A DNA stretch of 64,000 nt from Granulicella sp. (lineage in GTDB: Bacteria; Acidobacteriota; Terriglobia; Terriglobales; Acidobacteriaceae), in contig JANXYX010000013.1 of the NCBI GenBank assembly GCA_025408425.1, positions 62,001 to 126,000 of the forward strand, in the 5' to 3' direction. A model generated the notes under the pieces. That model did no database searches, was not told the origin of the DNA, and saw nothing but the letters and a program-made list of their open reading frames with translations. Made by a program: the position numbers and the translations under genes. Below, piece after piece: positions 52,308 to 61,008 of the stretch. Position 1 is the stretch's first letter, and every line of letters starts with the position of its first letter.

Positions 52308-52720
52308 TGCGCCATCTCCTCTGACGACCTCGTAAGTCGGTACTTGCGGATGAGATCTTCCATTTTTTCAAGGTCGCTTGACTTCAGGGCTTGTGTCTCG
52401 AGGAGATTGACCAGCAGACCGCTGGCAGAGCCGCCGAAGCTTTGTTTGAGGAGCGATTGTACGGAGGCTTGCGCTACATCCTGCTGGGCGACGATCGGAT
52501 TAAAGACGAAGACCTTGCCGCGGTTGGTGTGGCGAATGAAGTTCTTGCCTTCCATGATGCGCAGAAGAGTGTGGGTGGTCTTGTAGTTTGGGCGCTCCTC
52601 GGGAGGGAATGAGGAGACGATCTCTTCGACCGTAGCTTCACGCAGCGCCCAAAGTGCCTGGAGCAGGCGCATCTCAGCAGGTGTCGGGATAAGTGGTTTG
52701 TTTGACTTGAGTAGCTTCAC
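52304..52720 (-). CDS. BlaI/MecI/CopY-family repressor
   Basis: A 138-residue winged-helix repressor. The N-terminal DNA-binding domain (PTPAEMRLLQALWALREATVEEIVSSF) and KTTHTLLRIMEGKNFIRHTNRG (recognition helix and wing) are typical, followed by a dimerisation region (FVFNPIVAQQDVAQASVQSLL). It is translationally coupled to the M56 peptidase. A loose inverted repeat TACTAC-GAAA-GTGTGA (52766-52781), 46 bp upstream of the start, could be its own operator, but the second half matches poorly. Confidence 0.93.
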   Translation of the reverse strand: MKLLKSNKPLIPTPAEMRLLQALWALREATVEEIVSSFPPEERPNYKTTHTLLRIMEGKNFIRHTNRGKVFVFNPIVAQQDVAQASVQSLLKQSFGGSASGLLVNLLETQALKSSDLEKMEDLIRKYRLTRSSEEMAQ

Positions 52721-52791
52721 GTTATGTCCTGACTCAATGTTTCGCTAAGGGTTAGCAATGCTTAATACTACGAAAGTGTGACGCCGTTTGC

Positions 52792-52820
52792 TTGACACAT
52801 ATATCTTAATACCTTAAGAC
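52792..52820 (+). promoter_or_regulatory. Sigma-70-like promoter for the FAD oxidoreductase gene
   Basis: TTGACA at 52792-52797 and TAAGAC at 52815-52820, separated by 17 bp. The leader to the TTG start at 52898 is about 70 nt. It lies next to the possible BlaI-type site. Confidence 0.5.
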
Positions 52821-52897
52821 TGGAATAGTCGAGTGCCCGCAGATTGATTTACGGCGTCTAACAAGAGAGATCGAGAAAGTTTTTTGAGGGTTCAATT

Positions 52898-54010
52898 TTG
52901 AGTTTACTGAATCCCGATGTTTTTATTGTCGGCGCAGGCCCTGCAGGACTATCGGCAGGCATCGCAGCAGCAGATGCTGGGTTTTCGGTAGAGATTGCGG
53001 ATTGTTCTGCGCCACCGATCGATAAGGCCTGTGGCGAAGGGTTGATGCCGGATTCGCTGATGGCTTTGCGTGAGCTTGGAGTTGGTCTGGACGGGGTGGA
53101 GACTGCTCCGTTTTTCGGAGTGCGCTTTATTGGACGCGGGCAGACTGCAGAGGCGAGATTTCCGGAGGGAACGGGTTTAGGCGTTCGTCGGACGGTTCTG
53201 CATCCGTTGCTGATGGAGCGTGCTGAGAAGCTTGGCGTCCAGTTTCGGTGGAAGACTGTGGTTCGCGGGCTGGAGAACGGCACGGTAAAGATGGATGAAG
53301 ATACGGTGCGCCCGCGGTGGGTGGTGGGTGCGGATGGCCATCAGTCTCGCGTACGGCATTGGGCGGGTCTGAACACCGGCAAGCTGAGTAGCAGGAGGAT
53401 TGGACTGCGTCAGCACTATGCGGTTGCGCCCTGGTCGAAGTTCGTCGAAGTCTATTGGGGTGAACAAGGACAGGCCTACGTGACACCAGTTGCGAAGGAT
53501 GAAGTGTGTGTCGCATTCATGTCGCAACAGAAATTTACTTGCGTTGAGGACGCCCTGTCCCACTTCCCAGAGTTGAGCGATCGACTTGATGCTGCCCATC
53601 CAAGTGATGCGCCTCGGGGGGCGGTGTCTTTGGTGAAGCGATTGCATTATGTGCAGAGCGGCAACGTTGCGCTGATCGGCGATGCATCGGGATCGATTGA
53701 TGCCATTACAGGCGAGGGAATGGCGGTGGGGTTCCGGCAGGCGGTTGCGTTGGTGGCGGCGCTGAAGGCTAACGACCTAACCCAATATGAGGCGTCGCAC
53801 AAAGTGATAGGGAAGCTGCCGCACTTCATGTCGGACGGCATGCTGATGATGGACCGCAGTGGACTGGTTCGAAGGCATGTCTTGAAGGCGCTTACGGCCA
53901 AGCCTCAACTATTCGACCGGATGATGAGGATTCATGTTGGTCATACACCGCTCCGGATGCTGGGCCGGGACGGAGTGCTGAATCTTGGTTTAGGGCTTTT
54001 GACCGCATAG
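52898..54010 (+). CDS. FAD-dependent oxidoreductase (geranylgeranyl reductase/PHBH type)
   Basis: A 370-residue flavoprotein. The Rossmann motif DVFIVGAGPAGLSAGIAAADAG opens the chain (residues about 6-27), followed by RWVVGADGHQSRVRHWAGL (the DG motif) and NVALIGDASGSIDAITGEGMAVGF (GD motif). It belongs to the broad group that includes geranylgeranyl reductases and aromatic hydroxylases, so either isoprenoid saturation or ring hydroxylation is possible. The start is TTG with GAGGG eight bases upstream. The YceI gene follows 16 bp later on the same strand, so they are probably one operon, and YceI-type proteins bind isoprenoids, which favours a polyprenyl-related function. Confidence 0.88.
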   Translation: MSLLNPDVFIVGAGPAGLSAGIAAADAGFSVEIADCSAPPIDKACGEGLMPDSLMALRELGVGLDGVETAPFFGVRFIGRGQTAEARFPEGTGLGVRRTVLHPLLMERAEKLGVQFRWKTVVRGLENGTVKMDEDTVRPRWVVGADGHQSRVRHWAGLNTGKLSSRRIGLRQHYAVAPWSKFVEVYWGEQGQAYVTPVAKDEVCVAFMSQQKFTCVEDALSHFPELSDRLDAAHPSDAPRGAVSLVKRLHYVQSGNVALIGDASGSIDAITGEGMAVGFRQAVALVAALKANDLTQYEASHKVIGKLPHFMSDGMLMMDRSGLVRRHVLKALTAKPQLFDRMMRIHVGHTPLRMLGRDGVLNLGLGLLTA

Positions 54011-54026
54011 GTCTGAGAGGTATTCC

Positions 54027-54611
54027 GTGAAGAAAGTTTTGATGAAAGTCTTTAAATCGGGCGCTGCCGCACTGCTGGTCGTAGCTGGAAGTAGCAATGC
54101 GAGGGCGCAGCAGGTTTATCGGATCGATCCGGCCCAAAGTGAGGTCCACTTTACGCTGGGTGACGTTCTGCATGTGGTGCATGGTACGTTCCGCGTGCAG
54201 CAGGGCAATGTCATATTTAATCCAGCATCCGGAACGATGGATGGAACCGTTGCCGTGGATGCGCGGAGCGGGGAGAGCGGCAACAAGATTCGTGACCGGC
54301 GGATGAGCGATGAGGAGTTGAAGGCCCCATCGTTCAGCATGGTGACGTTTGCGCCGAAACGATTCAGGGGAGTGATCCCGGCGTCGGGCGATTCGAAGAT
54401 TGAGGTTGAAGGGGTGTTCACGATTCTGGGATCGGCGCATGAGATCAAGGTTCCGATGCAGGTGCACTTTGAAGCGAATCATTGGAAGGCGACTGGTTCA
54501 TTTGCAGTTCCGTATGTGGATTGGGGACTGAAGGATCCGAGTACGTTCGTTCTGCGGGTTGAGAAGGCAGTTGCAATTGATCTTGTGCTGGTTGGGGATC
54601 TGGCTTCATAG
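54027..54611 (+). CDS. YceI-family periplasmic protein
   Basis: A 194-residue YceI-like lipocalin-fold protein with a signal peptide (AAALLVVAGSSNARAQ). Family segments are RIDPAQSEVHFTLGDVLHVVHG, ATVPV-like AVDARSGESGNKIRDRRMSDE, FAPKRFRG and the DWGLKDPSTFVLRVEKAVAID end. YceI proteins bind long isoprenoids such as polyprenyl chains. It is probably co-transcribed with the FAD oxidoreductase 16 bp upstream. Confidence 0.93.
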   Translation: MKKVLMKVFKSGAAALLVVAGSSNARAQQVYRIDPAQSEVHFTLGDVLHVVHGTFRVQQGNVIFNPASGTMDGTVAVDARSGESGNKIRDRRMSDEELKAPSFSMVTFAPKRFRGVIPASGDSKIEVEGVFTILGSAHEIKVPMQVHFEANHWKATGSFAVPYVDWGLKDPSTFVLRVEKAVAIDLVLVGDLAS

Positions 54612-54731
54612 CGGGTTGGCCGTGTGATGGTGACATGGGCTTCGCGGTTCAGCGGTTGATTTGTGATTGTGTTTAGATGAGATGCGACTGAGGAATCGAT
54701 TCGGTCATGCACTTGTTGGAGACTCAGCCCC

Positions 54732-55637
54732 TTGAACCGCCGCCACTTTATCGCACAATCACTTGCTTTGCCCTTTGCTGATGTATTTGGCTCGTCGGAC
54801 ATATCGTTGGCGGCGACAAAGCCTGTGTTGATTGATTCCCACGTTCATGTCTGGAAGCACGATCCTGTCTTTCCTTTCGCGCCTGGTGCCCGACCGGCAG
54901 AGGACGCTTCTGCTGAGACGCTGCTTGATCTGATGAAGGCCAATGGGGTTGCGCGGACTGTGCTTATCCAGGTGATCCACTATCGCTGGGATAATAGCTA
55001 TCTTGCTGCGGTGCTGAAGCGATATCCGGGAAGTTTTGCAGGGGTGTGTCGTGTTGATCCGACAGACGCCGGTGCGCCGGATCATTTGAGCCGATTGACT
55101 GAGGAGCAGGGATTTCGGGGAGTGCGGCTGAGCCCTGCTGCGACCGCTGATGGGGACTGGATACGCGGGCCGTTGATGTCGCCGCTGTGGCAGCGCTGTA
55201 GTCAGCTAAAAGTGCCGATGACGTTGTTGACGCCAGTCACGCGGCTGCCTGATATCGTGCCGCTGCTGGAGCGGAATTCAGAGCTGACGGTAGTGATTGA
55301 CCACATGGCAGACTCACCACTGGATGAGCCGAACAAGCTGGAACTGCTCTTGGCGCTGGCACGTTACCCGAAGGTGTTTGTGAAGATATCCCATATGTGG
55401 TCGCTGTCCAGACAGACATATCCGTATCCGGATGCTGAGGTCCAGGTGCGACGGCTCTATGACAGTTTTGGTGCAGGTCGATTGATGTGGGGGACTGACT
55501 GGCCGGTTTCTTTGAAGGAGCTTTCCTATGAGAAAGCTGTGGCGTTGTTTCGCGATCATCTTGGATTTCTAGCCTGGGAAGAGCGGAAGCAGATTCTGTC
55601 AAAGACAGTACAGAAGGTTTGGCCGTTCGGTTTGTAG
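54732..55637 (+). CDS. Tat-exported amidohydrolase (Amidohydro_2, lactonase-like)
   Basis: A 301-residue TIM-barrel metal-dependent hydrolase of the fuconolactonase/L-rhamnono-lactonase type. The N-terminus NRRHFIAQSLALPFADVF looks like a Tat signal. Metal-site motifs are IDSHVHVWKHDP (H-x-H), GVRLSP, VIDHMADSPLD and MWGTDWPVS (Asp). It begins with TTG at 54732. It is convergent with the GarD-type gene 16 bp away, next to kdgD and GudP-like genes, so a sugar-acid lactonase (for example for galactaro- or glucaro-lactone) is an attractive inference, but the export signal would place it outside the cytoplasm. Confidence 0.87.
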   Translation: MNRRHFIAQSLALPFADVFGSSDISLAATKPVLIDSHVHVWKHDPVFPFAPGARPAEDASAETLLDLMKANGVARTVLIQVIHYRWDNSYLAAVLKRYPGSFAGVCRVDPTDAGAPDHLSRLTEEQGFRGVRLSPAATADGDWIRGPLMSPLWQRCSQLKVPMTLLTPVTRLPDIVPLLERNSELTVVIDHMADSPLDEPNKLELLLALARYPKVFVKISHMWSLSRQTYPYPDAEVQVRRLYDSFGAGRLMWGTDWPVSLKELSYEKAVALFRDHLGFLAWEERKQILSKTVQKVWPFGL

Positions 55638-55653
55638 CTGAACGTGCAACGTT

Positions 55654-57204
55654 TTATGTGACTGGTGATGGGTTGAAGAGTGCGAACTCGTTGTGGAGCC
55701 CCCAGTGATCCGCCCAGGTCTGCTTGTTTCCGCTGGCTACTTCGAGGATCATGTCGAAGATCTTTTTGCCCACTTCTTCGATGGTTTCGTGGCCGGACGC
55801 GATGGTCCCTGCGTCGATGTCGATGAGATCTGACCAGCGCTGAGCCAGCGATGTGCGAGAAGCAACCTTGATGACCGGTACCATCGCAAGTCCATAGGGG
55901 GTACCGCGGCCGGTGGTGAAGACGTGCATGTTCATTGCGGCGGCGAGTTGGAGAGTGCCGCAGATGAAATCGCTGGCTGGGGTGGCGGCAAAGATGAGCC
56001 CTTTGGTCTTGACCTGTTCGCCGGGTCCGTAGACCGCGGTGATGGGGCTGGTACCAGCCTTGGCGATGGAGCCCATTGCCTTCTCGACGATGTTGGCCAA
56101 GCCGCCGCGCTTGTTTCCGGGGGAAGGGTTGGCACTGCGATCGACGGAGCCGCGGCCGAGGTAGTCGTCGTACCACGCCATCTCGCGGATGAGGTCGCGA
56201 GCGACGGTTGGGTCTGCTGCGCGGGCGGTGAGCAGGTCGATAGCATCGCGGACTTCGGTGACTTCAGAGAACATAACCGTGGCACCGGCGCGGACGAGCA
56301 AGTCAGCGGCGTAGCCTACGGCTGGATTTGCGGTGACACCAGAGAAGGCGTCGCTGCCCCCGCACTGGAGGCCTACGACGAGGTCAGAGGCTGGCCGTGT
56401 GGTTCGTTTTCTGGCGTTGAGTTGAGCCAGGCGTTTCTCGGCCATCTCCATGATGGCGGCTACCATGTCACCGAAGCTGCGGTGCTGCTCGTCCTGCAGG
56501 CGAACAAGGTAGGGTTCACGGGAGAGGATGGGGAGAGTGCTGACGGGAAGAAGCTGGCCGGGTTGCAACTTTTCGCAACCGAGACTGACGACGAGAGGCG
56601 CGCCACCGAGATTGGGATTGAGGCTGAGGTTGCGTAGCGTGCGAATCGGGATTTCGGCACCGGGGGCGCCAATTGCGATGCCGCAACCGTAGTTATGGGT
56701 TATGGCAATGACGTCATCGACGTTGGGGTAGCTGGGGAGCAACTCAGCTTTGATTCTCTTTACGGCGAAGTCAACTGTGGCAGCAACACATTGAACAGTG
56801 GTTGTGATGCCGAGAATGTTCTTCGTGCCTACGGAGCCATCTTCGTTGAGATAGCCCTGAAAGGTGAAGCCTTCGAGGGGAGGCTGGGCAGGTGGCACGG
56901 TGGTTGCGAGAGGAAGGTTATCGAGGTCGGGAGCAAGCGGATGGGTGATCAGTTCCTCATGTACCCAGCTTCCTTTGGCGATGGGACGTTCCGCGCAGCC
57001 TATGGTGACGCCATAGCGGATGACTGGCGATCCTTGCGGGATATCGATCAGCGCCACTTTATGTGCTTCGGGCACTGCTTCAGTAAGCACCAGGCCTGAT
57101 TCAAACTGCGCGCCAGCAGGTAAGCCACCTTCATTCACGATGATGGCAACGTTATCCGACGGATTGACTTTGACATAAAGCGGGCGAGGTAGACGGTCGC
57201 TCAT
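55654..57204 (-). CDS. UxaA/GarD-family aldarate or altronate dehydratase
   Basis: A 516-residue iron-dependent hydrolyase with an N-terminal SAF domain ([15 protein letters not shown]..., residues about 13-100) and the C-terminal catalytic part ([47 protein letters not shown]). Altronate dehydratase (UxaA) and galactarate dehydratase (GarD) share this layout. KdgD and a GudP-like carrier directly upstream make galactarate the more probable substrate; no altronate-forming UxaB is present. ATG at 57204. It is last in the minus-strand kdgD-MFS-dehydratase run. Confidence 0.9.
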   Translation of the reverse strand: MSDRLPRPLYVKVNPSDNVAIIVNEGGLPAGAQFESGLVLTEAVPEAHKVALIDIPQGSPVIRYGVTIGCAERPIAKGSWVHEELITHPLAPDLDNLPLATTVPPAQPPLEGFTFQGYLNEDGSVGTKNILGITTTVQCVAATVDFAVKRIKAELLPSYPNVDDVIAITHNYGCGIAIGAPGAEIPIRTLRNLSLNPNLGGAPLVVSLGCEKLQPGQLLPVSTLPILSREPYLVRLQDEQHRSFGDMVAAIMEMAEKRLAQLNARKRTTRPASDLVVGLQCGGSDAFSGVTANPAVGYAADLLVRAGATVMFSEVTEVRDAIDLLTARAADPTVARDLIREMAWYDDYLGRGSVDRSANPSPGNKRGGLANIVEKAMGSIAKAGTSPITAVYGPGEQVKTKGLIFAATPASDFICGTLQLAAAMNMHVFTTGRGTPYGLAMVPVIKVASRTSLAQRWSDLIDIDAGTIASGHETIEEVGKKIFDMILEVASGNKQTWADHWGLHNEFALFNPSPVT

Positions 57205-57253
57205 AGATTGATCCTACGATTCTCTCGGTTTGGAGCGGGGACTGCAATGGCCT

Positions 57254-58606
57254 CTAGGTGGTTGCTACGCTCTTGACGAGGTCGCTGGGCTCCAGGCGTC
57301 TGATGGTACCAACGATGGGAAGATAGGCGACGATTGCTAGAAGAGCGGTCGCTGCGACGAAGATTAGCGCGCCACGAAACGAGCCAGTCTTCTGGACGAT
57401 ATAGCCAATGGCAATCGGGGTGGTGATGCCGGCGATGTTGCCGATGAGATTGAATACGCTGCCGTTAAGGCCAATCATGCCTTTGGGGGAGGTGTCGGAG
57501 ATGACACTCCAGCCGAGTGCGCCGAATCCCTTGCCGAAAAATGCGAAGGACATCAAGAGGATGATGATCCACTCTGTATTGATGTAGTTGCAGAGCAGCA
57601 TGGTCATCGAGAGCGACATACCAATGATGATGGGGGTCTTTCTCGCGAAGGTAAGCGAGCGGCCAGCGCGGAGTAGTTTGTCCGATACGAATCCGCCGGA
57701 TATGCCACCGATGGAGCCGCAGAGTGCGGGCAGGGTCGCAACGAAGCCGACCTTCATGATCGACATGTGGCGCGCCTGACTGAGGTAGAGAGGGAACCAG
57801 GTGAGAAAGAACCACGTTAGCGTCACGATGCAGTATTGGCCGAGGTAGATGCCGAGAAGCATGCGGTTGCTCAGGAGCTTTCCAACGGCGCTCCAGGTAA
57901 GGCCAACTGCTCCGGAGACGGTAGTCGCGGGGCCGATGTTGCCGAGGCCACCACCCTCTTCAATGGTGCTGATTTCAGTTGCAGTGATGCTGGGGTGAGT
58001 TTTTACGTCGTAGATGACTCGGAACCATAGGATCGTCAGAATGACGCCGAGGATGCCAAGGAACCAGAAGCACTCTTTCCATCCTCGGGTGTGGGCGATC
58101 CAGGCCATGATGGGGGCAAACAGGACGACGGCGAAGTACTGTGAGGAGTTGAAGATTGCCGAAGCGAGACCACGCTCCGCAGTTGGGAACCACGCTGCGA
58201 CGATGCGGCCGTTACCGGGGAAGACTGGTGCCTGTGCCAGGCCGGAGAGTAGACGCAACGCAAAGATGACGGTAAAGGCCAGAGCCGGGGCAAGGAATCC
58301 GGCAAAGCCCGCCAGAACGGCACAAAGAGACCAGCAGAAGATGCTGATGCCGTATACCCGTTTGGCTCCGTATCGATCGAGCATGCCGCCTGAGGGCAAC
58401 TGCTCTGCAACGTACGCCCAACTGAAGCCGGAGAAGAGATATCCCATGTGGAGGGGATCGAGGTGCAGATCCTTGGTGAACGAGATACCGGCGATGGACA
58501 GGACAACCCGGTCCCCATAGCTGAAGGTGCTGACGATAAACAGCATGGCGAGAATCAGATAACGCACATGCGTTGATTTTCTGGGGGCGCTCATCTCGTC
58601 AGACAA
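57254..58606 (-). CDS. GudP/ExuT-like MFS sugar-acid transporter
   Basis: A 450-residue major facilitator of the anion:cation symporter family with about 12 membrane segments. RYLILAMLFIVSTFSYGDR (residues about 14-32) and GMLDRYGAKRVYG (the DRYG-R loop) are typical of D-glucarate, D-galactonate and hexuronate carriers. The possible starts are TTG 58606 or ATG 58594. The kdgD stop lies immediately before the TTG, indicating coupling. Its neighbours suggest import of glucarate/galactarate. Confidence 0.92.
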   Translation of the reverse strand: MSDEMSAPRKSTHVRYLILAMLFIVSTFSYGDRVVLSIAGISFTKDLHLDPLHMGYLFSGFSWAYVAEQLPSGGMLDRYGAKRVYGISIFCWSLCAVLAGFAGFLAPALAFTVIFALRLLSGLAQAPVFPGNGRIVAAWFPTAERGLASAIFNSSQYFAVVLFAPIMAWIAHTRGWKECFWFLGILGVILTILWFRVIYDVKTHPSITATEISTIEEGGGLGNIGPATTVSGAVGLTWSAVGKLLSNRMLLGIYLGQYCIVTLTWFFLTWFPLYLSQARHMSIMKVGFVATLPALCGSIGGISGGFVSDKLLRAGRSLTFARKTPIIIGMSLSMTMLLCNYINTEWIIILLMSFAFFGKGFGALGWSVISDTSPKGMIGLNGSVFNLIGNIAGITTPIAIGYIVQKTGSFRGALIFVAATALLAIVAYLPIVGTIRRLEPSDLVKSVATT

Positions 58607-59512
58607 TCAGGCACGTCCTGCGATCAACCGGCTTAGTAGCTGGAACTCTTCGTCGTTGAGATCGGTAAGTGGCGAACGTACCGGGCCAGCCGACCGACCA
58701 ACCGCGCGCATGCCTGCCTTGACGATGGAGACGGCGTATCCCTTGCGACGGTTGCGGATGTCGATATATGGCAGCACGAATTCGCGCAGGTCTCGATAGA
58801 CGGCGTCATGGTTACGCTGCCGAACCGCGGTGTAGAAGTCCTGCGCGAACTGGGGCAGGAAGTTGAAGATGGCTGAGGAGTATGTGGTTACTCCCATTTC
58901 GAGGTAGGGAAGCGCAAAGGTCTCCGCTGTGGGGAGTCCGCCGATGTAGGTGAGGCGATTTCCGAGCCGGGCGTAGATGCGGGTCATCAGTTCGATGTCG
59001 CCGTAGCCGTCCTTAAAGCCGATGAGGTTTGGGCAGAGGTCGCAGAGGCGGGCGAGCGTGATGTCGTTGATGATCGCGTTATCACGGTTATAGAAGATGA
59101 CTCCCTTACTGGTGGTGGCGCAAACCGCTTGCACGTGGGCGATGAGGCCATCGGGCTCAGAGTTCAGGAGGTAAGGCGGCAACAGAAGAATGCCATCGGC
59201 ACCGGCGTCATCCGCGGCTGCGACAAATTCTTTTGCCATTGCGGTTCCGTAGCCGCATCCTGCCAGCACGGGGACCTTGCCTGCGGTTTCGTCGACCGCG
59301 GCGCGTACTACCTGAGAGAACTCAGAGAGCGTGAGGGAGAAGAACTCACCCGTGCCACCGGCGGCAAAGAGACCCGCAGGCTTATATTCCAGGAGCCATG
59401 CGATGTGTCGCCGGTAGGCGGTTGCATCAAATTGGTGATCCGGAGTGAAGTGGGTGACAGGAAACGAGAGCAGCCCTGCACCGATTTTTTGCGCAAGTTC
59501 CGTGGGGTTCAA
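58607..59512 (-). CDS. kdgD: 5-dehydro-4-deoxyglucarate dehydratase
   Basis: KdgD, 301 residues, a DHDPS-superfamily TIM barrel. It dehydrates and decarboxylates 5-keto-4-deoxyglucarate to 2-oxoglutarate semialdehyde. The phosphate-like carboxylate-binding loop is [13 protein letters not shown] (residues about 47-59), VIFYNRDNA carries the catalytic Tyr, and GFKDGYGD the Schiff-base Lys. The start is TTG with GGAG six bases upstream. 2-Oxoglutarate semialdehyde dehydrogenase is not visible here. Confidence 0.95.
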   Translation of the reverse strand: MNPTELAQKIGAGLLSFPVTHFTPDHQFDATAYRRHIAWLLEYKPAGLFAAGGTGEFFSLTLSEFSQVVRAAVDETAGKVPVLAGCGYGTAMAKEFVAAADDAGADGILLLPPYLLNSEPDGLIAHVQAVCATTSKGVIFYNRDNAIINDITLARLCDLCPNLIGFKDGYGDIELMTRIYARLGNRLTYIGGLPTAETFALPYLEMGVTTYSSAIFNFLPQFAQDFYTAVRQRNHDAVYRDLREFVLPYIDIRNRRKGYAVSIVKAGMRAVGRSAGPVRSPLTDLNDEEFQLLSRLIAGRA

Positions 59513-59570
59513 TTGGTCTCCGCGTACGGTGAATCAGTCTTTTATGAAACACAGAAACTATAGTGCAAGC

Positions 59571-59608
59571 ATTGATGCATTTACATGCTAAAGATGCTAT
59601 TGATTCAT
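59571..59608 (-). promoter_or_regulatory. Repeated ATTGAT-KCAT boxes upstream of kdgD
   Basis: ATTGATGCAT (59571-59580) and ATTGATTCAT (59599-59608) are directly repeated with start points 28 bp apart in the kdgD promoter region between kdgD and the LysR-type gene. They are candidate regulator contacts for the latter. Confidence 0.4.
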
Positions 59609-59668
59609 GCTTATATTGGATCAATCGTCTGAGCGAGCAACTTGGCGGAAAGCTGATCTCTTGAGGGA

Positions 59669-60586
59669 TCAGGCGGATCGTTTGCCCTGGGATTTCTCTG
59701 TGATTGCGAACTGGCGGCGAACGAGACTTGTAAAGATCGGCAGGGCTGGGTTGTCATTATCCGTCCGCCACACCAGATGAAGGTCCGCATAGACTGCGTC
59801 CGACTTTAGCTGACGCAGGACGATGCCGCCGAAGTGCAGTGCGCGAGCGCTCTCTGGCACCAAGGCGATACCCATGCCCGCACTAACGAGGGCGAGGATG
59901 GAATGGATCTGGCTGACTTGCTGGACGTATCTCGGAGTTATGGATGCGCGGGCGAAGAGACTGTCAATGAGTGCGTAGAAGTAATGGCCGTCGATGGGAG
60001 AGAAGGTGATGAAGGGCTCCCCTGCGAGGTCGGCGAGTTTGGGCAGCCTGCCGCGAGCAAGAGCGTGGTTACGGGGGATGGCCAGAACCATCTTCTCCCG
60101 CGCTACGCAGAGGCGATCCAGACCCTGCATCGCCTGGGGTGAGCGCTGCAGGCCGATGTCGATTACGCTGGAGTGCAACGCTTCGACCTGCTGTCTCGAT
60201 ACCATTTCAGTCAGAACGACTTGAATGTCGTGCAGCGATTCGCTGGCCTGAGTTAATAGTTTGGGCAAGAAGCTGTAACTTGAACCTGCCGTGAATGCCA
60301 GCCGGATGAGTCCTGCGTCGCCTCTGGCGATTCGCTGTGTGCTGAGGGTCGCACTCTGGACGAGAGCGAGGACGCGGACTGCTTCCTGAAGAAACGATTT
60401 GCCAGCAGGTGTCAGGCGCACAACTCGACTGGTTCGTTCGAGCAGCTTTGCCTGCAGCTCAAATTCGAGCAGCTGGATGTGGCGGCTGAGCGGGGGCTGC
60501 GTCATATGCAACCGTTTTGCGGCGCGTCCGAAGTGCAATTCTTCGCCAACCGCCACAAAGCATTGAAGCTGCTTTAGATCAAACAT
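59669..60586 (-). CDS. LysR-family transcriptional regulator
   Basis: A 305-residue LysR regulator. The N-terminal winged helix is FDLKQLQCFVAVGEELHFGRAAKRLHMTQPPLSRHIQLLE (residues about 2-42); the remainder is a periplasmic-binding-like effector domain. It sits directly upstream of kdgD on the same strand with a 156-bp gap, so it is transcribed in the same direction as its probable targets rather than divergently. An aldarate or uronate intermediate is the likely co-inducer. Confidence 0.92.
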   Translation of the reverse strand: MFDLKQLQCFVAVGEELHFGRAAKRLHMTQPPLSRHIQLLEFELQAKLLERTSRVVRLTPAGKSFLQEAVRVLALVQSATLSTQRIARGDAGLIRLAFTAGSSYSFLPKLLTQASESLHDIQVVLTEMVSRQQVEALHSSVIDIGLQRSPQAMQGLDRLCVAREKMVLAIPRNHALARGRLPKLADLAGEPFITFSPIDGHYFYALIDSLFARASITPRYVQQVSQIHSILALVSAGMGIALVPESARALHFGGIVLRQLKSDAVYADLHLVWRTDNDNPALPIFTSLVRRQFAITEKSQGKRSA

Positions 60587-61008
60587 AGATGCCCATACTC
60601 TATATCTTCATCTTCACGATAGATGCGGGCGGTACTGACCGGCGAGTGACCCGGTAGCCGGCTGGGGGCAGATCGGGGTTTGGGCCGTTCGGCAGTGGAG
60701 ATTGGCTGATTCAGGTTGATTTTGGCGCCACCTGTAATGAGATCGCAGACATTTCAGTAAAAATCTGCTAAGTTTTCATTCCGCCATAGCTTCGGCTGGC
60801 TGGCCATTGGAGATCCGGTCCGATGACAGGATATGCTTGTCTATCGTCGGTTTCAGCCTTTCTGCTTTGTCGGGGGGAGCCGGGTTTTGCGTAAGAAATA
60901 TGTTGGAAGGTGGGAGGATTTCATATCTCACATTCAGTTTGATAATGACTATCAGGGGCATGACAAACGGAAGTAGAACCCGCGGCACGTTCATACGAGG
61001 CGTCAAGA
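60587..61008. other. Gene-free region between the LysR gene and the GH13 gene
   Basis: About 420 bp, more AT-rich than its neighbours. A small perfect inverted repeat TGATA-N5-TATCA (60940-60954) lies about 55 bp upstream of the GH13 start and might be a regulatory site. No coding frame is supported. Confidence 0.4.

Noticed and set aside
52766-52781. TACTAC-GAAA-GTGTGA as a BlaI operator
   Set aside because: The right half matches only three of six positions, so I mention it in the repressor entry but do not call a site.
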